Of a stretch of 35,730 nt of DNA, positions 24,548-31,865 are shown piece after piece (within the stretch, counting starts at the first letter, position 1; each line of letters starts with the position of its first letter). The stretch covers positions 1 to 35,730 of the forward strand of contig NZ_LFQR01000149.1 in NCBI RefSeq assembly GCF_001182895.1, in the 5' to 3' direction. Position numbers and translations under genes: made by a program. This DNA comes from Frateuria defendens. GTDB lineage: Bacteria; Pseudomonadota; Gammaproteobacteria; Xanthomonadales; Rhodanobacteraceae. Below the pieces are notes generated by a model. That model was not told where the DNA came from and made no database searches. It saw only the letters and a program-made list of their open reading frames with translations.

Positions 24548-25078
24548 ATGGGCGTCCGGACGGCCACGCCGCCCGGGCGACGCCTCCATCCGGGCCACCT
24601 GCGGCACCAGCGCGATGGTTCCCGGGTGGACGCGGTGCGGGTGCCGGTGATCGCCGCCGGCGGCATCGGCGATGCGCGCGGCATCGCGGCGGCGTTCGCC
24701 CTGGGCGCCGCGGCGGTGCAGCTGGGCACCGCGTACCTGTTCACGCCCGAGGCCACCACCGCCGCCGTGCACCGCGCCGCGCTGCGCGAGGCGCGCGATG
24801 AGGCCACCGCGATCACCAACGTCTTCACCGGCCGCCCCGCGCGCGGCCTGCTCAACCGTCTGATGCGCGAGGTCGGCCCGCTCAGCGAGCTGCCGCCGGC
24901 GTTTCCGCTGGCCGCCAACGCGCCGGCCGCGCTGCGCGCCAAGGCGGAACCGGCGGGCTCGGGCGACTTCCAGCCGCTGTGGTGCGGCCAGGCGGGTGCG
25001 TTCGGGCGAGAGCTGCCGGCCGGCGAGTTGACCCGCCGCCTGGCCGAGGAGACGCTGGCGCGACTGGCCCGACGCTGA
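24548..25078 (+). pseudogene. 5'-truncated nitronate monooxygenase remnant with a micro-inversion
   Basis: The last ~150 residues match the C-terminal half of nitronate monooxygenase: VPVIAAGGIGDARGIAAAFALGAAAVQLGTAYLFTPEA (FMN-phosphate site), then ITNVFTGRPARGLLNRLMREVGP and SGDFQPLWCGQA. The full family is about 320-380 aa, and the N-terminal half with the catalytic site is missing, so it cannot work as an NMO. Just before the match the frame reads HLRHQRDGS. If 24595-24620 is turned round, the same frame reads TIALVPQVA, which is what NMOs have at this point (T-x-ALVPQV-DAV). This suggests a 26-bp inversion between short inverted repeats. No good ribosome-binding site precedes the ATG at 24548. 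Confidence 0.8.
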
Positions 25079-25167
25079 GCTGGGCACTCACTGCGCCGGC
25101 GATGGGCGAGCGGCGTCGCGCCACTGCACATGAACGGCCGCCGCCGGTTTTCACATCGGACTTGCAA

Positions 25168-25200
25168 TCGCGCCGGCACCATGGATGCGTGCCGGCGCGA
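25168..25200. other. Perfect 12-bp stem-loop upstream of the DUF3182 gene
   Basis: TCGCGCCGGCAC (25168-25179) and GTGCCGGCGCGA (25189-25200) pair perfectly around a 9-nt loop. No T-run follows on either strand, so it is not a standard terminator. It lies 90 bp after the NMO remnant stop and 137 bp before the DUF3182 ATG. Could be an operator, a leader structure or a transcript-end hairpin. Confidence 0.55.
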
Positions 25201-25337
25201 CCCGTGCCGGTGCGCGTCCGCCCGCTGTCGCCGGTCACGCCATCTGTCATGCACCACGCCCGTCCGCCGTCATTCCCCGAAGCATCCACCGAGAGGCCGC
25301 CGCCCAGGCGTGTGGCGGCCGGTCCAGAGGTCAGCGC

Positions 25338-26462
25338 ATGCAGTCGATCAGCCCCGCAGGCACGATGGTTCGGAGGATGGCGCTCTACGTGCCCGACCCG
25401 TCCGGCTGCACCGCCGTGCACGAGTGCGCGAGCCACCTGCACGTGGCCGGGCGGCTGGCGGCGATGATGGCGATGGATTTCGGCGGCGCCTGGGCGGCCG
25501 GCCCGCTGCCCGCGCGCGGCTACGCGATCCCTTCCCGCACCCTGACCACGGAGGAGGCGGCGGCGCTCGGCATCGCCTCGCCGGACGACCTGTTCGGCGG
25601 CGTGGTGCCGTGGCCGTTCGTGGGCACCAAGATCATCACCCATGGCCTGTGGCGTCCCGATGCCGTGGCCCCCGCGGGCTGGTCGCAGGCCTTCGCCGAG
25701 GCGGTGGCGGCGGTCACCCTGCCGGGCTACGCGGTGTTCGACCCGGCCGACCTGCGCGCCGCGGCGCGGGCGCTGCTGAGCGAAGGCGAGGTGCGGGTGA
25801 AGGACCCGTGCGGCATCGGCGGGCAAGGCCAGGCGGTGATCCGCGACCGCGGCGACGCCGATGCGCTGTTCGCGCACGGCGACGCCGGCGCGCTGCGCCG
25901 CCACGGCCTGGTACTGGAGCGCAACCTGCACGAGGTGAGCACGCGCAGCATCGGCCAGGTGCGGCTGGGCCGACTGCTGATGAGCTATTGCGGCAGCCAG
26001 TACAGCACGCCCAACCGCTACGGCGAGGCCGTCTACGGCGGCAGCGACCTGCTGTGCGTGCGCGGCGGCTTCGACGCGCTGCGCCGGCTCGACCTGGACA
26101 GCGACATGCGCCTCGCCATCGAGCAGGCGCGCACCTATCACGAGGCGGCGCTGGACTGTTTCCCCGGCCTGCTGGTCTCGCGCGCGAACTACGACGTCGC
26201 GCAGGGGCGCGACGGACACGGCCGCTGGTGGTCGGGCGTGCTGGAGCAGTCCTGGCGCATCGGCGGCGCCAGCGCCGCCGAGGTGGAGGCCGCCGCGGCC
26301 CTGCTGGGCGACCCGTCGCTGGAAGTGGGCCGCGCCTCCACGGTCGAGATCTACGACGCCGCGGCCCAGCCCCCCGCCGGCGCCAGGGTGTTTTTCCGCG
26401 GCGACGACCCGGCGGCGCCCGCGCTCAAGTACACGTACGTGAAAGCCCATGCCCGTCCATGA
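25338..26462 (+). CDS. DUF3182 family protein
   Basis: 374 aa. I recognise the family (DUF3182, uncharacterised) from its HECASHLHVAGRLAAMMAMDFGG, PSRTLT, FGGVVPWPFVGTKIITH and YGGSDLLCVRGG segments. VRVKDPCGIGGQGQAVI and LVLERNLHEV look like the nucleotide-binding Lys/Gly-loop and acidic pair of ATP-grasp enzymes; that fold call is inference. The ATG at 25338 follows AGAGG at correct spacing; a longer frame from 25185 starts inside the upstream stem-loop. It overlaps the next gene, an alpha/beta hydrolase, by 14 bp, so the two probably act in one pathway. The product is not known. Confidence 0.75.
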   Translation: MQSISPAGTMVRRMALYVPDPSGCTAVHECASHLHVAGRLAAMMAMDFGGAWAAGPLPARGYAIPSRTLTTEEAAALGIASPDDLFGGVVPWPFVGTKIITHGLWRPDAVAPAGWSQAFAEAVAAVTLPGYAVFDPADLRAAARALLSEGEVRVKDPCGIGGQGQAVIRDRGDADALFAHGDAGALRRHGLVLERNLHEVSTRSIGQVRLGRLLMSYCGSQYSTPNRYGEAVYGGSDLLCVRGGFDALRRLDLDSDMRLAIEQARTYHEAALDCFPGLLVSRANYDVAQGRDGHGRWWSGVLEQSWRIGGASAAEVEAAAALLGDPSLEVGRASTVEIYDAAAQPPAGARVFFRGDDPAAPALKYTYVKAHARP

Positions 26463-27261
26463 CGATGTCGTCCACATCAGCGTCCGCGGCGGCAAGCTCG
26501 CCGGCACGTTGATCTCGCCCGCCCCGCGCGTGCCCGGCGTGCTGCTGGTGCACGGCTGGGGCGGCAGCCAGGCGCAGTACCGCGAGCGCGCGCACGAGGT
26601 GGCGGCGCTGGGCTGCGTGTGCCTCACCTTCGACATGTCCGGCCACGTCGCCACGCAGGCGCGCCGCGAGGAGGTGACGCGCGCGGACAACCTGGCCGAC
26701 ATCCTGGCCGCCTACGATTTCCTGGTCGCACATCCCTACGTCGACCCTGGCTGCATTGCGGTGGTGGGCAGCAGCTACGGCGGCTACCTGGCGGCCATCC
26801 TCACCGGCCTGCGCGACGTGCGCTGGCTGGCCCTGCGCGCGCCGGCGCTCTACAAGGACGAGGACTGGGACCTGCCCAAGCACCTGCTGCGCCGCAAGCA
26901 GGACCTGGCCCGCTTCCGCAGCCGCGTGGTGCCGGTGGAGGGCAACCGCGCGCTGCACGCCTGCGCGGCGTTCGCGGGCGACGTGCTGCTGGTGGAGTCC
27001 GAGCGCGACACCATCGTGCCGAGGCCGGTGATCGTCAGTTACCGCAGTGCATTCGTGCATACGCATTCGCTGACCTATCGCGTGATCAAGGACGCGGACC
27101 ACGCGCTCAGCGATGCGCGGGCGCGGACGGCGTACACGTCGATCCTGGTGCATTGGCTGGAGGAGATGATGCTGGGGGCGCGGGGGAGGGTGAGGGCGAA
27201 GACGTCGTCGGTGAGGGGGAGTCAGCGGGAGGCCTCGAATCTGGTGGAGAAGGAGGCGTGA
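26449..27261 (+). CDS. Alpha/beta hydrolase (dienelactone-hydrolase/peptidase-like)
   Basis: 270 aa. LLVHGWGGS is the oxyanion-hole region, the nucleophile elbow is GSSYGG with Ser109, the acid is Asp187 in ESERDTIVP and the base His218 in DADHAL, so the catalytic triad is complete. No signal peptide, so it is likely cytosolic. The last ~25 residues are Arg/Ser-rich and low in conservation. It starts inside the DUF3182 gene (14-bp overlap), which implies coupling. The substrate, an ester, amide or thioester, cannot be told from sequence. Confidence 0.85.
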   Translation: MPVHDDVVHISVRGGKLAGTLISPAPRVPGVLLVHGWGGSQAQYRERAHEVAALGCVCLTFDMSGHVATQARREEVTRADNLADILAAYDFLVAHPYVDPGCIAVVGSSYGGYLAAILTGLRDVRWLALRAPALYKDEDWDLPKHLLRRKQDLARFRSRVVPVEGNRALHACAAFAGDVLLVESERDTIVPRPVIVSYRSAFVHTHSLTYRVIKDADHALSDARARTAYTSILVHWLEEMMLGARGRVRAKTSSVRGSQREASNLVEKEA

Positions 27262-27693
27262 TGGGGGCATGGGGTAGGGATCGTGGGCTGCGGCGTTGAG
27301 GCAGCATCCTGCCTTTACTGGTGTGCGGGGTGTTCCGGTTTTCGATAGTCGAGTGGCGGGCCAGCCGCTGGGCATTGGCTTTTGATGCTTGCGAAGTGAT
27401 GTGCCATCGCACCCCGGCCTACGGCCGGCCAGGATGCCGACGTGGCTTCCACAACACGGCATGCCTTCTCTCGCCGCAGCGCACGGGCAAGCCGATCGTG
27501 AGCAGGCTCGAAGAACTTGCTCATACGTCTTCTTCGTTGACGCCGCATGATTCCTTCCCCTGCTTGCAGGGTGGCTTTGAGCAGGTTCTGCGCAGCGAGC
27601 GAATTCGCGGTGGCGTTTCCGATGCGCCGGCGAGCTGTCGCGGCCGTGCGCCGGCTGCTAGGCTCGCGGACGGGGAATCCGGAGTTTTCGTCC
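27262..27693. other. Intergenic region before the CPBP protease gene
   Basis: 432 bp with lower GC than the flanking genes in its first half. It contains CCGGCCTACGGCCGG (near 27415-27429), a short palindrome, and CCTTCCCCTGCTTGCAGGG (27553-27571), which resembles the centre of the inverted-repeat element at 7857-7943. A 126-codon frame on the minus strand covers it but shows no domain or codon pattern I trust. Looks like decayed repeat DNA. Confidence 0.4.
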
Positions 27694-28452
27694 ATGCTTG
27701 GCTTGCGTCCGCCGGTCGCGGCGGCTTTCGTGTTGCTGTTCGTGCTGTACCAGTCGGCCGAGGGCGTCGGCCTGCGCCTCCTGCACAGCTTTCCGGTCCA
27801 GGCCGCACTGATGGCGGCGTGCGTGCTGGCAGCCTGGCCGCTGTCGCGCCGGCTGGGCTACCGCGGTTATCGCGCCTATGCGCTGGAGGCGGGCCCGCGC
27901 TGGTGGCTGTGGCTGCCCGGCGGCCTGGCGCTGGCGGCGCTGGCGAAGGGCATGGCGGTGGCGGCGGGCTTGCGGATGGGCGTCTATACGGCCATCTCGC
28001 CGGATGCGCCGCCGGCCTGGTCGGCCTTGCTGGCGACGGCGCCGATGCTGTTGCTCTCGACCTTCGTGCCCTCGCTGGCCGAGGACATCCTGACCCGCGG
28101 CTTCTGGTATCGCGCGGCCGGCATCCCCTGGCGGCGCGGCGTGTGGTTCGTGGCTTTCTCGGCCGCCGTGTTCGTGCTCAACCACGTGTACCGGCTGGGC
28201 AAGGGGCCGCTGGAATGGTGGATGCTGTGCTGCTTCGGCACCGCCTACGCCACCGCGCTGTGGCGCAGCGGCAGCCTGTGGGGCGCGGTGGGTCTGCACT
28301 GGGGCTGGAACCTCGCCAATGGCGCGCTGGACCTGCTGTGGCCGGTGGGCCTGCTCGACGCCACGATGTCGCCGCTGCTCTCCGCGGCAGCGCACCTGCT
28401 GATGACGCTGGTGGTGCTGCTGGTGCCGACGGGGAGCGTGCGGCGGGAGTGA
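27694..28452 (+). CDS. CPBP family intramembrane glutamic endopeptidase
   Basis: 252 aa with about seven hydrophobic segments. Motif 1 is SLAEDILTRGFWYR (Glu130-Asp131, Arg135), motif 2 FVLNHVY (His164) and motif 3 LHWGWNLANG (His202, Asn206). These are the hallmarks of the CAAX-protease/bacteriocin-processing (Abi) family. Motif 1 usually carries two glutamates (EExxxR); here the second is Asp, a conservative change. Family members cleave prenylated or membrane-embedded peptides; the bacterial target is unknown. ATG 27694 follows GGAG (27681-27684) at 9-nt spacing; the frame is open further upstream but without membrane helices. Confidence 0.85.
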   Translation: MLGLRPPVAAAFVLLFVLYQSAEGVGLRLLHSFPVQAALMAACVLAAWPLSRRLGYRGYRAYALEAGPRWWLWLPGGLALAALAKGMAVAAGLRMGVYTAISPDAPPAWSALLATAPMLLLSTFVPSLAEDILTRGFWYRAAGIPWRRGVWFVAFSAAVFVLNHVYRLGKGPLEWWMLCCFGTAYATALWRSGSLWGAVGLHWGWNLANGALDLLWPVGLLDATMSPLLSAAAHLLMTLVVLLVPTGSVRRE

Positions 28453-28519
28453 GGGCTTGCACACCTGCGCCATGGCGCATATCGGCGCATCGTTCCGATG
28501 ATCCCGCCGGCCGGCCGCC

Positions 28520-28541
28520 GTCGCGTCCCCCTCGACGCGAC
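28520..28541. terminator. Stem-loop between convergent genes (possible bidirectional end signal)
   Basis: GTCGCGTC (28520-28527) pairs perfectly with GACGCGAC (28534-28541) around a 6-nt loop, in the 112-bp gap between the convergent CPBP and DUF2334 genes. No T-run, so termination is only suggested by position. Confidence 0.35.
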
Positions 28542-28564
28542 GCACGGCTGGCCGGGGGCGCCCC

Positions 28565-30355
28565 TCAACCCTGCTTGACGGTGGCCGGCGTGACGAACTG
28601 GTAGCCCATCGCCTGCAGCCCTTCCACGATGGTCTTCAGGTTGCTGATCGACAGGTACGGGTGGAAGAAGAAGCTCTGCACGCTGTCTTTGATCACCGTG
28701 TTGGCCCGCGCGCTGGCGAGGATGTCGGCCGGATAGCGCGGCGGGTTGTGGTTGAACTCTTCCAGCTCCACGTTGCCGAGGCTCTCCGGCAGCACCACCG
28801 TGCCGAAGATGTCGCGCACCAGGTAGGGGAAGAACTGGCCGTAGATGCGCGTGTAGTCCGGCGTGCCGGTGCCGCAGTTGCCGCCGGGGCACCAGTTGGC
28901 TGCATACAGGCCGCGGTCGTAGCGGGTGCCGAACTGCTGCTGGAACACCTGGTAGTCGATGGCCGAAGCGGCGTAGTGCGGCGCCTCGAAGATGGTGGGC
29001 GGGGTGATGCCGGAGGCGGTGAACTCCGAGCGTGCCAGCGAGATGCGCCCCAGCGCCCAACTGCTCGAATCCTCGGCGACCGGGCTGTCGTAGACCACGT
29101 AGTTGTCGGCGCTGATGTGCGCCCGGTAGAACTCGAAGTCGTCGGCGCTAACACCGCTGTAGGGGTTGGCTACGTTGGAGTACTGGTGCGTGTAGCCGTG
29201 CATCAGCAACGTGCCGCCGCGCGACTGCATGTACTTGAGCGCGCTGATCACGTTGCGCGCCTGGCGCAGCGGCAGGCTCACCGGCACGCCGTTGTTGTAG
29301 ACGCCCTTGGGGTCCTTGTAGAGCGAGTACACCGCCACGCTGAAGGGCACCTTCTTGCTGTAGAGGTAGTCGGCGATGGCGCGCAGCTCGGCCGGGTCGG
29401 CGTCGGGGCCGACGTCCTCGATGCGCACCAGGGCCCGCTTGCGCGAGAGCATGGCGGGGTTGGAAACCTGGCCGATCAGGTCCACGGCGGCGAGGTAGCG
29501 GTCGGTCATGCCCGAGTAGCTGAAGGGGATCTCGCCGATGTAGGTGAGGTTGCCGCCGCGGGTGGCCCAGTTGGAGACCACGCCGGTGTCGCTGGTCGCG
29601 GTGGCGAGCACCTGCGCCTTGGCTGGGTCTATCACCAGCGTCTGCAGCAGGCCGGCGGGCGCGGCCAGCGCGTTGCGCTGCAAAGCGATGCCCTTGTAGG
29701 TCACGGTCGGCGTGTTGCTGAAATCGAAGAACTGCGGGCTCCAGCCGTAGCGGGTGGCGAAATCGCCGGCGCGCGCGCTGAGCTGCCAGATGTTGTGGTT
29801 CATCCACAGCACCGGCTTGGCGGTGGCGAGCACGTCGTCGAGCAGCGCGGTGGGCAACTGCTCGTCGTAGGTGGAGCCGATGTAGACCAGGCCGGTGTAG
29901 CCGGCCAGCTCGCCGGCCACGTAGGTGGCCGCTGGGTGCATCACGTACTTGCTGCCGTGCGAGACGATGTTGCCGGCCTGCACCGCGTAGGCCTCGCCCA
30001 GCCAGCCCCAGTCGCCGGTGCTGTCGTAGAGCACGAGGGTGTTGTTGGCGCCGTTGGCGCCGGGGGCGCCATTGTAGAGCGTCTGCGTGGAGAGCAGGCT
30101 GATGGCCAGCGTGCGCACCGGATAGAGCAGGCGCAGCTGTCCGGTCGAGAGGGTGTTCTTGAAGCTACGGGTTAGCGGCAGCAGCGCGCTCGGCGGCGCC
30201 GGCGGTGCGGGCAGCGTCTGGTTCAGGCCGTCCGTGGGGACGGCTGTCGCGCGGCCGGCCGCAAGCAGCGGCGAGGCGATCGCAAACGCCAGAGTCGCTG
30301 CGGCGAGCAGCGGTTTCAGGAAGGAAAGCGGTCCCGCGAGCGATGGCCTGGCCAT
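28565..30355 (-). CDS. Secreted DUF2334 protein, polysaccharide-deacetylase-like
   Basis: 596 aa. Signal peptide (about residues 1-38, core LLAAATLAFAIASPLLAA). Residues ~75-300 form an alpha/beta module with GDWGWLGE and LVYIGSTYDEQLP. Residues ~308 onward are DUF2334: VRIEDVGPDADP (Glu313-Asp314 in place of the NodB TFDD) and LLMHGYTHQ (His386, His390, the metal-binding HxxxH). The DUF2334 fold is related to carbohydrate esterase 4 deacetylases, so metal-dependent removal of acetyl groups from a secreted glycan is a reasonable but unproven role. The ATG at 30355 follows AGAGGA. It is divergent from the wecB-nfrB-nfrA operon, which suggests it modifies that polymer. Confidence 0.82.
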   Translation of the reverse strand: MARPSLAGPLSFLKPLLAAATLAFAIASPLLAAGRATAVPTDGLNQTLPAPPAPPSALLPLTRSFKNTLSTGQLRLLYPVRTLAISLLSTQTLYNGAPGANGANNTLVLYDSTGDWGWLGEAYAVQAGNIVSHGSKYVMHPAATYVAGELAGYTGLVYIGSTYDEQLPTALLDDVLATAKPVLWMNHNIWQLSARAGDFATRYGWSPQFFDFSNTPTVTYKGIALQRNALAAPAGLLQTLVIDPAKAQVLATATSDTGVVSNWATRGGNLTYIGEIPFSYSGMTDRYLAAVDLIGQVSNPAMLSRKRALVRIEDVGPDADPAELRAIADYLYSKKVPFSVAVYSLYKDPKGVYNNGVPVSLPLRQARNVISALKYMQSRGGTLLMHGYTHQYSNVANPYSGVSADDFEFYRAHISADNYVVYDSPVAEDSSSWALGRISLARSEFTASGITPPTIFEAPHYAASAIDYQVFQQQFGTRYDRGLYAANWCPGGNCGTGTPDYTRIYGQFFPYLVRDIFGTVVLPESLGNVELEEFNHNPPRYPADILASARANTVIKDSVQSFFFHPYLSISNLKTIVEGLQAMGYQFVTPATVKQG

Positions 30356-30740
30356 GGAGATGTCCTCTGGATGCACGGCGGATGCGGCGCCCGTTGCGGT
30401 GGCCTGCGGAAGGTCCAGCGAGGGATTCCCCCCAAGCCAAGTCGGCGCGACACGAATAGCGCGTTGGAGTGTGCGCCCAACGCCTTCGCTTGGCGCCTCG
30501 GCTGATGGATATACGTCTGGACATACGTCCATTTGTCAGCAGACAGCACGCGGGAAAACGCTGAGGATGCGTGCAACTTCAACCACCCGAAGCGCTGATC
30601 GGAATCACGTAAGGACATCACCTCGCCCGATGCCGAAGAAGCTCGAGGAGCCGGTCGTTGGAGACAGTTTTGTGGGGCGTGTCTGGCGGGGCGTCCGGAT
30701 GCGCCATAGGGGCCGCAGTGTCATATGGGAGAACGCCACC
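30356..30740. other. Divergent control region of the DUF2334 and wecB-nfrB-nfrA genes
   Basis: 385 bp. Holds the ATACGTC direct repeat (30511-30529), a TGTC-AGCA-GACA inverted repeat (30535-30546) and the ribosome-binding site GGGAGA for wecB (30728-30733). An in-frame ATG at 30630 could extend WecB by 37 codons, but it has no ribosome-binding site and no family match, so it is not used. No clear CRP/Clp-type TGTGA-N6-TCACA site was seen. Confidence 0.5.
30511..30529. promoter_or_regulatory. Tandem ATACGTC repeat, candidate operator
   Basis: ATACGTC occurs at 30511-30517 and 30523-30529 (12-bp period). The second copy is part of the inverted repeat TGGAC-ATAC-GTCCA (30518-30531). On the DUF2334 strand the repeats follow CTGACA, a good -35 (5/6), and would cover the spacer and -10 zone. 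Position and symmetry suggest a regulator site controlling the deacetylase promoter. Confidence 0.45.
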
Positions 30741-31853
30741 ATGCAGGACATCCTGATCGTTTCGGGCACCCGCCCGGAGATCATCAAGCTCGCACCGCTT
30801 TATCACCATCTGCGCAGCACCTCGTGGGCAAGGCCGCATTGGCTGCACACCGGCCAGCACGATGGCATGGCGTGGCAGATGCTGGACTGTTTCGAGATCC
30901 GTCCCGACCTCGCCTTCACCCGCACAGGCAGCAGCCTGTGCGAGTTCAGCACCGGCTGCCGCACGCAACTCGAAACCGTGCTCGGCGCGCGGCCGTGGTC
31001 GCTGGTGGTGGTGCAGGGCGATACCGAGAGCACGTATCTCGGCGCGCTGACCGGCTTCTACCACCACGTGCCGGTGGCGCACGTCGAGGCCGGCCTGCGC
31101 ACCGGCAACCTGGAAGGGCCGTTCCCGGAGGAAGGGCTGCGCCAGATGATCAGCCGCATCACGCGGTTCCATTTCGCCCCCACCACGCGCGCCGCCAGGG
31201 CGCTGCACGAGGAGGCGATCGCCCCCGGGCGCGTGCAGGTAACGGGCAACACCGTGATCGACGCGCAGCAGTGGGTGGCCGATCGCTACCGCATCCGCCG
31301 CCGCGCGGCCGGGCGCGGGCACCTGCTGGTGACCGCGCACCGGCGCGAGAACTGGGGCCGCGACATCGAGGAGATCTGCCACGCCATCGCCGACGTCGCC
31401 CGGCGGCACCCGGAGCTGGAGGTGCTGTTCCCGGTGCACCTGAACCCGGTGATCCAGGAGCCGGTGTACGCGATCCTCGGGGAACTCGGCAACGTGAAGC
31501 TCTCCGCCCCGTTCGACTACCTGACGATGCAGCAGGCGTTGGTCGATGCCTGGCTGGTGCTGACCGACTCGGGCGGCCTGCAGGAGGAGGCGCCAACCTT
31601 CGGCGTGCCGCTGCTGGTGCTGCGTGCGGAGACCGAGCGGCCCGAGGCGGTCGAAGCCGGCTGCGCGCGACTTGCGGGCACGCGGCGGGAGAGTATCGTG
31701 GCGCACGTTGAGGCGTTGTGGGCGGACGCCGATACGTACCGTCGCATGCAGGGGGCCGGCAATCCGTTCGGCGATGGTCGAGCCTGCGAGCGCATCGAGA
31801 CTGCGCTGCGTCAGGCACTGGCACCGGAGACGGCGCTAGCTACCGTGGCATGA
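30741..31853 (+). CDS. wecB: UDP-N-acetylglucosamine 2-epimerase (non-hydrolysing)
   Basis: 370 aa (E. coli WecB is 376). Converts UDP-GlcNAc to UDP-ManNAc. Motifs in order: SGTRPEIIKLAPL (residues 8-20), HTGQHDGM, VQGDTESTYLGAL (Asp94), HVEAGLRTGNLEGPFPEE (Glu116, Glu130/131), TGNTVIDA, VTAHRREN (His200), VLFPVHLNP, LTDSGGLQEEAP, TERPEAV and NPFGDG. All expected active-site residues are present. No wecC, wecG or other O-antigen/ECA gene is next to it. Instead nfrB follows after 12 bp, so this copy is probably dedicated to supplying UDP-ManNAc to the NfrB synthase. ATG 30741 follows GGGAGA at 7 nt. Confidence 0.93.
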   Translation: MQDILIVSGTRPEIIKLAPLYHHLRSTSWARPHWLHTGQHDGMAWQMLDCFEIRPDLAFTRTGSSLCEFSTGCRTQLETVLGARPWSLVVVQGDTESTYLGALTGFYHHVPVAHVEAGLRTGNLEGPFPEEGLRQMISRITRFHFAPTTRAARALHEEAIAPGRVQVTGNTVIDAQQWVADRYRIRRRAAGRGHLLVTAHRRENWGRDIEEICHAIADVARRHPELEVLFPVHLNPVIQEPVYAILGELGNVKLSAPFDYLTMQQALVDAWLVLTDSGGLQEEAPTFGVPLLVLRAETERPEAVEAGCARLAGTRRESIVAHVEALWADADTYRRMQGAGNPFGDGRACERIETALRQALAPETALATVA

Positions 31854-31865
31854 CAGGGGAAGGTC

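Noticed and set aside
27315-27695. 126-codon minus-strand frame in the gap before the CPBP gene
   Set aside because: No family resemblance; it spans repeat-like DNA and the promoter zone of the CPBP gene.
30630-30740. N-terminal extension of WecB from an ATG at 30630
   Set aside because: No ribosome-binding site and no match to the family, which begins at the strand before GTRPE; ATG 30741 has a good site.
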